The notes below the pieces were generated by a model that made no database searches, was not told the origin of the DNA, and worked only from the letters and a program-made list of their open reading frames with translations. Shown here piece after piece: positions 7,554 through 13,538 of a stretch of 17,124 nt of DNA. Origin of the DNA: an uncultured Verrucomicrobiota bacterium. GTDB lineage: Bacteria; Verrucomicrobiota; Verrucomicrobiia; Chthoniobacterales; SZAS-18. The position numbers were made by a program, and so were the translations under genes. Within the stretch, counting starts at the first letter, position 1; every line of letters starts with the position of its first letter. Location: assembly GCA_937873255.1 (NCBI GenBank), contig CALMVM010000377.1:1-17124 (forward strand). The letters run 5' to 3'.

Positions 7554-9261
7554 ATGAACCAGACCCCTCACAACGATCGCTCGAACCCGGTGACGGCCTC
7601 CTGGTCGCGTCGGCGGTTCGTGGCGCGGGGCGCGCGCGGTTTATCCGGCTGGTTGATGCTCGGCGCGCGCTCCGCCTAGGCGCAGTCCACGCTGCGACAC
7701 CCATCGCCGGCCGACCCCGCGCCAGAGGCCGCGACGCCGCCGGTCTCCAATCGCGCGCCGCTGGCGCCCGCTGCCTTTGTCGCGCTGCCTTTGGGCAGCG
7801 TGCGCGCGCAAGGTTGGCTTCTGCGCCAACTCGAACTCCAGCGCGACGGCCTCACGGGCCGCGCCGAGGAACTCCTGCCCGCCACCGGCCCGGACAGCGC
7901 CTGGCTGGGCGGCCAGGGTGAGGATTGGGAGAAAGGGCCGTACTACGTCAAGGGGCTCGTGCCGCTGGCCTACACGCTCGACGATCCCGGCCTCAAGGCG
8001 AAGGTCCAGAAGTGGGTGGACGCCATCCTTGCCAGCCAGCGGCCGGATGGTTCCATGGGGCCGAAGACCAACGCCGACTGGTGGCCGCGCATGGTGGTCA
8101 ATTACCTGTTGCGCGACTACGCCGAGGCCACCGGCGACGCGCGGGTCGTTCCCTTCCTGACCCGCTATTACCGGTACATGGCCGGGGCCGTCGGCGACCG
8201 TCATCTGAAAGATTGGGGCAAGGCGCGCGCGGGCGACGAGATGGACACGGTGCTGTGGCTCTACAACCGCACCGGCGACGAGTTTCTGCTCGAGCTGGCC
8301 GACACCCTCGCCGCCCGGGCTTACCCGTGGCGGGACATTTTTACCCGCAACCGTTTCTGGAGTTCGGCGACGATTACCAACCCAGGCACAACGTCAACGT
8401 CCCGCAGGCGCTGAAGATGCCCGCCGTCTGCTGGCAGCGCACGCACGATGAAGAGGATCGCCGCGCCTACAGCCTGGGCCTCGCCCACCTGCTGCGCGAC
8501 CACGGCTTGGCCTGCGGCATGCCGAGCGGCACCGAGCACCTCGCCGGGCCGAGCACGACCCAGGGCATCGAGCTTTGCTCCGTCGTCGAACAGATGCTCA
8601 GCGACGAGACCGTCCTGCACATCTCCGGCGACGCCGCCGCCGGCGACCACCTCGAACTCGTCGCCTTCAACGCCCTGCCCGCCGCGACAACGCGCACGGC
8701 TCCGCCAGCACGTCTACTACATCTTGCCCAACAACGTCGCGGCCCCGCGCGGGGGGCTGGGCTTCAGCCGGGATTACGACGACGCCCGCACGCCCGCGCC
8801 GCGCTCGGGCTTCCCCTGCTGCTGTTACAACCTGCACATGGGCTGGCCCAAGCTCGCGCAGAACACGCGCAGAACAGTTGGGCAGCCACGCCCGTGGCGG
8901 TGGGCAAGGGCGGCGACGCGGGACTCATCTTCCGGGGGCCAAGGCTGCCATCGGGCCGGACGCCTACCATGGGTATACGTCGGCCTCAGCGCCGAGGGCG
9001 GCACGGTAGAACTCGGCCGGGTCAACAACGGCGGACTTCCCTCGCGCGCGCAGGTCGGATGCTGACGCCCGACGCTCCCTACCAGGTGCGGATCGAGGTG
9101 CGGGGGTCGAAACCGCGCGTGTTCGTGGCGGATCTGAACGCCCCGATCCTCGAAGTGGATGACGCCGCTTACAAGGAGGGCTGGATCGGCGTGGCCACTT
9201 CAACACCAAGGCCGACCGCACCCGGGCCGCCTTTTCCAGGATCGCTGTCGCGGCTGTTTAG
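7554..9261 (+). pseudogene. Decayed secreted GH127 (DUF1680) beta-L-arabinofuranosidase-like gene
   Basis: From ATG 7554 a twin-arginine signal peptide can be read (SWSRRRFVARGARGLSGWLM). It is cut by TAG 7677-7679 right where the signal should be cleaved; CAG to TAG is a simple explanation. The same frame then carries the GH127 catalytic domain ([40 protein letters not shown]). The frame changes near the T run 8338-8342 or just after, giving GVN-like [14 protein letters not shown] and the ELCSVVEQM motif. It changes again near 8690-8705, giving [20 protein letters not shown]. Glu-x-Cys and the Cys-Cys pair match the zinc and nucleophile residues known in GH127 (HypBA1). Three or four more frame changes follow, including the 11-bp duplication. 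The C-terminal part ([54 protein letters not shown], then stop TAG 9259-9261) resembles a concanavalin-like DUF1080 domain. It cannot make an active enzyme as sequenced. Confidence 0.85.
8855..8876 (+). repeat. Exact 11-bp tandem duplication breaking the GH127 gene
   Basis: CGCGCAGAACA occurs twice in direct succession (8855-8865 and 8866-8876). With both copies, the frame encoding GWPKLAQN runs into TRRTVG. Removing one copy restores [17 protein letters not shown], the continuation expected for a GH127 protein. This is a replication-slippage type mutation. Confidence 0.85.
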
Positions 9262-9276
9262 TCGTCCACTTGGAGT

Positions 9277-9367
9277 GCCTGACCCCAAAGCTCAGCGGCG
9301 GCGGGAAGAAAGGCGGGCCGAAAGGGACAGACGCCACCCCGCTGCTTGCTGGAGCGCGTACTTGGGC
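9277..9367 (-). other. attC-like recombination site 3 (after the 160-residue cassette gene)
   Basis: On the plus strand the site runs from GCCTGAC (9277-9283) to CTTGGGC (9361-9367). Left arm CTCAGC plus GGCGGCGGG (9291-9305) pairs with the arm 9338-9354. G9351 and T9347 are left extrahelical, and two G-T wobbles occur in the stem. The spacer CGCGTA (9355-9360) matches the other sites. Core boxes match GTTRRRY at six of seven positions each. It begins 16 bp after the stop of the GH127 remnant. The 113 nt between it and the cassette gene stop hold no gene or terminator that I can see. Confidence 0.65.
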
Positions 9368-9480
9368 AGATCGAGTGAATGCAGGAGCAACCTCATTCGG
9401 CGAAGGGCTGCGGACAGACGGGATGCTTCCTCGAACGGAGGATTTCGTCAGCGGAGCACTGATAAGATGGGCCAAGGATT

Positions 9481-9963
9481 TTATTTCACAAGGTGCTCTA
9501 CCTTTTCGCCGACTCGATCCAGCACCATGAGAGTGTGAGCAGTGGAAAAGTCCGTGTTCTCGGTGGTGAGTCCGTAGGAATACAAGGCGTGTTCCATCTT
9601 CACCTCCTTGGTGTCGATATCGAGATGAAATTGCTGGAGTTGGGAGCGCAGATTGGCCCGCACGTGGTCGGCCCCCTGGATCAGCAAGCTCAACTGGCCC
9701 TGGTCAAAGTCGAACCATCCTCCCACGATCTGCCCGACCGGCTTGGCTTCGCCAGGCCAGTATTGGTAGCCGCTGACCTGACCACGGGTGACGGTGAGAT
9801 CGTAGACCACCTTGGTGTCTTTCTGGATGAAGACGATCTTGCCGGTGAAAGTGTACGCGGTGGCGGCGTCCAACTGGCTGGACGGCAGGTTGCCGGTGTC
9901 CTGGCCGTAGCCGTGGACCGTGACGAAGAGCGCGAAGGCTAGAATCAAGAAGTTTGTTCTCAT
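9481..9963 (-). CDS. Cassette gene 3: small secreted protein of unknown function
   Basis: 160 residues from ATG 9963. The N-terminus [20 protein letters not shown] is a Sec signal peptide, probably cleaved near Gly-Gln 20-21. I reject the longer frame from 10050 because it would read through the preceding attC-like site. The mature part reads as alternating beta strands ([38 protein letters not shown]) followed by a helical, charged segment containing [19 protein letters not shown], and no cysteine. I do not recognise a family or catalytic motif. It is the last gene of the cassette array and lies 45 nt after the core box of attC site 2. Function unknown; a periplasmic or exported role is inferred from the signal only. 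Confidence 0.75.
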   Translation of the reverse strand: MRTNFLILAFALFVTVHGYGQDTGNLPSSQLDAATAYTFTGKIVFIQKDTKVVYDLTVTRGQVSGYQYWPGEAKPVGQIVGGWFDFDQGQLSLLIQGADHVRANLRSQLQQFHLDIDTKEVKMEHALYSYGLTTENTDFSTAHTLMVLDRVGEKVEHLVK

Positions 9964-10007
9964 GGTGTTTTTCCCGAACCGGCGGCCGCTCTGGACTGGA
10001 CTGGTTT

Positions 10008-10110
10008 GCGTAACGCCTCCAAACTCGGCGACGGGCAGCGGAAAAGTCAAGGCTCGAACTCGGTACCGACCCGACCGCCGATGCCTGTTCGCTGGAGCGC
10101 GTAATCAGGC
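10008..10110 (-). other. attC-like recombination site 2
   Basis: Plus-strand GCGTAAC (10008-10014, minus GTTACGC) to ATCAGGC (10104-10110). Left arm CTCGGCGACGGGCA (10024-10037) pairs with 10082-10097 with G-T wobbles. T10089 and one G of 10094-10095 stay extrahelical, as in the other two sites. The spacer CGCGTA separates the inner arm from the outer box. The right outer box is the most degenerate of the three (five of seven to GTTRRRY). It starts 7 nt after the stop of cassette gene 2. Confidence 0.7.
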
Positions 10111-10117
10111 CGCTGGC

Positions 10118-10675
10118 TCACCGGACATTGAGCTTGATCCAAGTGTTTCGTGTCGCGCCCCAGATTGGGGTGCCGGCCCACGATTCGCCGGCGAACTGCT
10201 GCATGAGACCTTTGCCATCCTGCCATGTCTGACTGATCTCTTGCGCGGCTCGATGATGAAAATAATCCTTGTCAGTGATGAAACGGTCAACGTCGCCGAA
10301 GGTGTCGCAGGCACTCCAGTCGCCGGTCTGCAAATCTGAGACGAAACCGAAGGCGTTGCGCTCAAGGCAGCCTGCGGCGGCAAAATAATAGGCTCCTCCC
10401 CAGCGCATCCGATTGTTGACGACATTGAAGACAAGCCAGTCGCCCGAGCGCACCTCGATGTTGATGCGTTCAGCGGTGGCTCCGAAACACTCCGAGAGCA
10501 ACTCACGCTTGGAGTGGGGAACCATTTGGCCATTGTGATAAACCTCGACAACGAAATCATCAGCCACCGTGATGACATAATGGGCGCGCACTGCCTTGGG
10601 TTCATCTGCCATTGCAGGACTGCAAACAAAACCGAGATAAGCGCATGCGATGAGACACAATGAATGAATTTTCAT
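10118..10675 (-). CDS. Cassette gene 2: secreted protein of unknown function
   Basis: 185 residues from ATG 10675. MKIHSLCLIACAYLGFVCSPAMA is a Sec signal peptide with an A-x-A cleavage site, which supports this start over the frame's upstream Met at 10738 (inside the preceding attC-like site). The mature protein has beta-rich segments (HYVITVADDFVVEVYHNGQM, INIEVRSGDWLVFNVVNNRM), a WGGAYYFAAAGCLE stretch and many aromatic residues. Three Cys remain after the signal, in ECFG, AGCLE and SACDT. The opening strands plus the GDWLVFNV segment suggest a jelly-roll or galactose-binding-like sandwich, but no family is recognised and no catalytic set is seen. It ends 7 nt before the right box of attC site 2. 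Export and possible ligand binding are inference. Confidence 0.78.
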   Translation of the reverse strand: MKIHSLCLIACAYLGFVCSPAMADEPKAVRAHYVITVADDFVVEVYHNGQMVPHSKRELLSECFGATAERINIEVRSGDWLVFNVVNNRMRWGGAYYFAAAGCLERNAFGFVSDLQTGDWSACDTFGDVDRFITDKDYFHHRAAQEISQTWQDGKGLMQQFAGESWAGTPIWGATRNTWIKLNVR

Positions 10676-10723
10676 GCTAAGGATTCGGATGGTGATGCGG
10701 GGGGGTGGATGTAGAAGCGGCCT

Positions 10724-10825
10724 GACGAACGCCGCCAAGCTCAGCGACAGAGGCTGGCGAGGACAGACTATGAACTCGAAACAGACGTACCGCCAGCCTC
10801 TGTTCGCTGGAGCGCGTGGTTAGAC
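10724..10825 (-). other. attC-like recombination site 1 (best conserved)
   Basis: The right outer box GTTAGAC (10819-10825) is a perfect GTTRRRY and lies 2 nt after the stop codon of cassette gene 1. The left box is GACGAAC (10724-10730) or the overlapping GCCTGAC (10720-10726). The stem has a perfect 13-bp inverted repeat (10747-10759 with 10791-10803). T10804 is then extrahelical, AGCG/CGCT (10743-10746 with 10805-10808) pairs, a G of 10809-10810 is extrahelical, and CTC/GAG pairs. The loop is 31 nt. Extrahelical T and G on one strand are the known recognition features of the attC bottom strand. Here that is the plus strand, consistent with the minus-strand genes. Confidence 0.78.
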
Positions 10826-10827
10826 GC

Positions 10828-11565
10828 CTAGAGCGTGACAATCGGAAGGGTGATTTGATCGCCATCAAGCAAATGGTAAGTCTTCCATGCTTCATCCAAG
10901 ATTGTGATTTGTCCGGTCCTGCGGTCGATGTGGATACCGATGCGTGAGTGCACGAGTTCACCGTCCTTATACCGGCTGAGCGAACAAGACTTGGCTGCGA
11001 TGCCCATTTCTCCGGCACCACTCCAACCACCCGCTTTTTCGAAGGCCTGCTCGATGGTGGCTGGTTTCTTGAGCCGATATTTGTAGGGATGCTTGAGGGG
11101 CCCCGTGACCTTTACTTCCACTTCGTCGGCGGGGATCACCGGTTGGGCGATCACTCGATCTCTCGGCACTGTACGCAGGGCATTGGTCTCTAACTTGATG
11201 GAGTAGGATTCACCTGACACCTCAGTGATCACGGCAGGAGCAATGAAATAATCACCTGGGAAGACGACTGACAGTACGTGATCGCCAACCTTGAATGATT
11301 GCGCCTTGTCAAATGGGTGGACGTTTTCGAGCGGCACTTCCGATTTGCTGCCGTGCTCACCGAGTTTGGGTACGCTGCCATCTTGGCGGTGCACGAGCAC
11401 TTTGCCGTCGTTGATGCTTAGCACGGTGACCACGTAGTATTCGCCGTCGTCCCAAACCGCCGCAACCGTGTCTCCCACGTTTACTTGGGCGGCAAACATT
11501 GGGTGGGCGGAGGTTAGCAGTAATGCTAGCAGTAGCGAATAAACAGAGGAGAATTGTCGATTCAT
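10828..11565 (-). CDS. Cassette gene 1: secreted Tudor/SH3-like plus SLBB-domain protein
   Basis: 245 residues. The Sec signal peptide (about residues 1-26, ending MFAAQ) is followed by two similar SH3/Tudor-like modules. Module 1 is about residues 28-84 (VNVGDTVAAVWDDGEYYVVT, ending VPLENVHPF). Module 2 is about residues 90-142 (FKVGDHVLSVVFPGDYFIAP, ending VPRDRVIAQ). The C-terminal part (about 148-243) has the pattern of an SLBB beta-grasp domain: VKVTGPLKHPYKYRL, then AFEKAGGW, and finally LLDGDQITLPI. SLBB domains are known from polysaccharide export proteins and cobalamin-binding proteins. No outer-membrane or catalytic motif is present. The stop is only 2 nt from the attC core box and the start 12 nt from the upstream GTTAGAC, a tight cassette-like fit. 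Function unknown; an exported binding protein is inferred. Confidence 0.8.
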   Translation of the reverse strand: MNRQFSSVYSLLLALLLTSAHPMFAAQVNVGDTVAAVWDDGEYYVVTVLSINDGKVLVHRQDGSVPKLGEHGSKSEVPLENVHPFDKAQSFKVGDHVLSVVFPGDYFIAPAVITEVSGESYSIKLETNALRTVPRDRVIAQPVIPADEVEVKVTGPLKHPYKYRLKKPATIEQAFEKAGGWSGAGEMGIAAKSCSLSRYKDGELVHSRIGIHIDRRTGQITILDEAWKTYHLLDGDQITLPIVTL

Positions 11566-11577
11566 GGTGGTTGAAGC

Positions 11578-11584
11578 GTCTAAC
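11578..11584 (-). other. Core recombination box at the upstream edge of the cassette array
   Basis: On the minus strand GTTAGAC is a perfect GTTRRRY core and sits 12 nt before the ATG of cassette gene 1, where the previous attC or attI crossover point should be. On its far side (11585-11646) I find no matching inner arms, extrahelical pattern or second core box. It could be an attI-like simple site, a decayed attC, or a secondary integration site. Confidence 0.45.
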
Positions 11585-11646
11585 CAGCAATAGGCGGACG
11601 AAGATCGTAAAACAAGGCGAACCGAGACCGTCTATTTAACCCGGCC

Positions 11647-12186
11647 TCACGGTTGCACGGAAAACCGGTAGACGATGGCGCAACGATACGTCTCGCCCGG
11701 CCGCAACACCACCGAGGGCCATTCCGGGTGGTTGGGCGAATCCGGGTAGTGCTGCGGCTCCAGGCAGAACGCGCCGCGATAAGGATAGGCCGTCCCGCCT
11801 TTGCCGGTCAGGCCGCCGTCCAGGAAGTTGCCCGTGTAGAACTGTACGCCCGGCTGGTCGCTCTCCACCTCCAGCACCCGGCCGCTGGTCGGCTCCTCCA
11901 CGCGGGCGATCACGCGCGGCTCACCGCCCGGCTCGTATCCGTCGAGGACGAAATTGTGGTCGTAGCCCTTGCCGTTTTTGAGTTGTTCGTCGCTGCCGTC
12001 GATGCGCGCGCCGATCCGCGTTGGCTGCGTGAAGTCGAACGGCGTGCCCTTCACCGGCTGCAATTCGCCCAGCGGGATGAACCCCTCGTCGATGGGCGTG
12101 TAGCGTTCGCCGTGGATCGTCATCAGATGGTCCAGGATCGTGCCTTTGCCCGCGCCTTTCAGGTTGAAATAGGATTCAATGGTTAG
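11647..12186 (-). pseudogene. galM: Aldose 1-epimerase, N-terminally truncated remnant
   Basis: Only the C-terminal half (about 180 codons of a usual 340 or so) is present. Reading starts in ...SYFNLKGAGKGTILDH, then RYTPIDEGFIPLGE, YDHNFVLDG, GVQFYTGNFLDG and FCLEPQHYPDSPNHPEWPSV, ending GETYRCAIVYRF. YDHNFVL and CLEPQ carry the conserved Asp and catalytic Glu of GalM. The N-H-x-Y-F-N-L motif, which should supply a catalytic His, reads I-E-S-Y-F-N-L at the breakpoint, and everything upstream is missing. GalM interconverts alpha and beta anomers of sugars; this copy cannot. The first codons overlap, in another frame, the last codons of the PA14-like gene. An internal ATG (12123) could start only a non-functional fragment. 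It lies directly upstream of the cassette array. Confidence 0.85.
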
Positions 12187-13375
12187 AGATCGGCGGCACG
12201 TCCGGCGTGGTGGTGTTGACCGTCTGCCAGATGGGGCCGCCCTCGGCCAGCGGCGGCACCTCGCTGCCGCCCTGCGGGAGTTTTCCGTCCGCCACCCGAA
12301 ACAACGGCAGGATCGGGTTGCCCTTGCTGTCCGTCTGGTATTCGACGCCCTTTTGCTCCAGCGTCAGGTAGGCGCGGAACGAGCCGCCGGGGTCCTCGGC
12401 GATGAGGATGTCGATGGGATAGATGGTGCCCGCGGTCACCCCGAACTCGATGCCCTCGCCGCAACCCTTGAACCACTCGTCCGCATCGGATTGGGTGAAA
12501 GTGTCGTACTTGAAAAAGCGTTCGGGCTTGTGCCCGGTCGGGAAAAACGATCCGCAGTCGAGCACGACCTGATTGTTGAAACGCACGACCAGGATGTCGT
12601 CGCACACGCCCACGAAGCGGAACCGGCCGTCCACCGGGGCCTTGACCCTGCCCTTGTAGTGGATGCACCACATCTTGGCCTCCACCTTGTCATCGAGGTT
12701 GAACGCGTGGACGCCCGCTTCCGAGGCCATCCTTGGCACGCAGAGCTGCGTGAGGTAAAGCACGGTCGGCCCCTTGAAGTACGCGCCCATGGCGCTGTCG
12801 TTCATGCCGCCGAGGACGTAGTTTTTCATCAGGCCCTGGAATTTGGATTGATCCATCCCGTTGGCGGCACCCTGCGGGGTTTGCTTGAAGTCGAAGAAGG
12901 TGCCGACCAGCCCCCCCGAGCCCATCGTGCGCGCGCCGAAGAGGCTCAACCCGACGCCGGTGCCGGTGCCGTTGCCCCCGGTGCCGAAGCCCGTGCCCAG
13001 GCCGACGCCCGTGCCGCCCATGCCCGCCATGGCCAGCGGCACGATCTGCGAGTCGAGCCTGGGCAGGGTCGGCAGGGTCGGCAGCGTGACTTTCGCGCTG
13101 CTCGTGGTCTGGACGCGCTTGACGGCGGCGGGCGCGCTCATCGACTGCTGCTTTTTTTGCATCTGCACCTTGTGTTCGAGCACGCGCGTGGGTGCGTTGG
13201 GGCCGCTCGCCGGGGCGGTGAAGTTCTGCGGGCGCTCGCCCTGGAAAGTCTGGACGATCAGGTACGTCGCCCCCAGGCCAAAGAACAGGTGCCCGAGGAT
13301 GGAAAGCGCCAGAAAATTGAAGCCAAGCCGCCGCCAGTGATACCAGGGCCGCGCCGGGGTCGAGGAGGGGATCAC
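12176..13375 (-). CDS. Membrane-anchored PA14-like protein with TonB-like N-terminus
   Basis: 399 residues from GTG 13375. A short cytoplasmic basic part (RPWYHWRR) precedes one transmembrane helix (about 17-41). After it come a Gln/Lys-rich stalk (VLEHKVQMQKKQQ), a Pro-rich piece (TLPTLPTLPRLD), a Gly-rich linker (about 118-155) and a PA14-like beta domain (about 156-350: GGLVGTFFDFKQT, WCIHYKGRVKAPVDGRFRFV, DDILVVRFNNQVVLD, YPIDILIAEDPGG). PA14 domains are commonly carbohydrate-binding. The N-terminal layout resembles TonB, but there is no TonB C-terminal domain. I associate this architecture with an uncharacterised verrucomicrobial and planctomycetal family. The frame is open to 13888 but would run antisense through the divergent gene, so that extension is rejected. 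GTG 13375 is the start nearest the membrane helix; TTG starts just upstream are possible. The last codons overlap the truncated galM, so its true C-terminus may be altered. Confidence 0.68.
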   Translation of the reverse strand: MIPSSTPARPWYHWRRLGFNFLALSILGHLFFGLGATYLIVQTFQGERPQNFTAPASGPNAPTRVLEHKVQMQKKQQSMSAPAAVKRVQTTSSAKVTLPTLPTLPRLDSQIVPLAMAGMGGTGVGLGTGFGTGGNGTGTGVGLSLFGARTMGSGGLVGTFFDFKQTPQGAANGMDQSKFQGLMKNYVLGGMNDSAMGAYFKGPTVLYLTQLCVPRMASEAGVHAFNLDDKVEAKMWCIHYKGRVKAPVDGRFRFVGVCDDILVVRFNNQVVLDCGSFFPTGHKPERFFKYDTFTQSDADEWFKGCGEGIEFGVTAGTIYPIDILIAEDPGGSFRAYLTLEQKGVEYQTDSKGNPILPLFRVADGKLPQGGSEVPPLAEGGPIWQTVNTTTPDVPPISNH

Positions 13376-13425
13376 ATCGGCCAAGATAGGATTTGCCGGG
13401 GGGAGTGCAATCGAATTATCTCTTT

Positions 13426-13439
13426 GCCGAATTTTCGGC
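13426..13439. promoter_or_regulatory. 14-bp dyad in the divergent intergenic region
   Basis: GCCGAATTTTCGGC has 6-bp perfect arms around TT. It lies 51 bp upstream of the PA14-like gene start and 99 bp upstream of the GtaA-like gene start. The surrounding 163 bp are AT-rich relative to the genes and must hold both promoters. AT-rich elements such as GATAAT (minus strand) and TAATGATG/TATTTT (plus strand) occur, but none pairs with a well-spaced -35. It could be an operator or a minor hairpin. Confidence 0.3.
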
Positions 13440-13538
13440 GCATTCAATAGTGTCTCATCCCCATGCTCTTGCGCCTGTTCGCAAAAACTCGCGGACTCAT
13501 CCGAATAATGATGTAGATATTTTACCCAAAACACCGTT

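Larger units (their letters stand above)
9277..11584 (-). mobile_element. Integron-type gene cassette array (CALIN-like), three cassettes
   Basis: Three short genes, all on the minus strand, are each followed by an attC-like site of 90-103 bp. Each site has the same plan: outer core boxes related to GTTRRRY/RYYYAAC, a conserved inner box (plus-strand CTC-AGCG-type left arm and CGCT-GGAG right arm), a 6-nt spacer CGCGTG or CGCGTA, and a variable stem-loop. The right arms share GCTGGAGCGCGT in all three sites. All three genes encode small signal-peptide proteins without recognised function and look AT-richer than the flanking genes, as is usual for cassette cargo. No integrase gene or attI is recognisable in the window. 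A cluster of attC sites lacking an integrase, or the distal part of a longer array, are both possible. Confidence 0.75.

Noticed and set aside
9423..9440. Short TCCTC-GAACG-GAGGA hairpin downstream of cassette gene 3
   Set aside because: Only five paired bases and no following T tract, so not called as a terminator.
9366..9480. Possible small gene between attC-like site 3 and cassette gene 3
   Set aside because: Open frames exist on both strands but show no start signal, no family resemblance and unusual composition; probably non-coding cassette DNA.
12181..12188. GTTAGAG, resembling an integron core box, near the galM breakpoint
   Set aside because: The last base does not fit GTTRRRY and there are no inner arms or stem around it. 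The codons fit the GalM reading instead.
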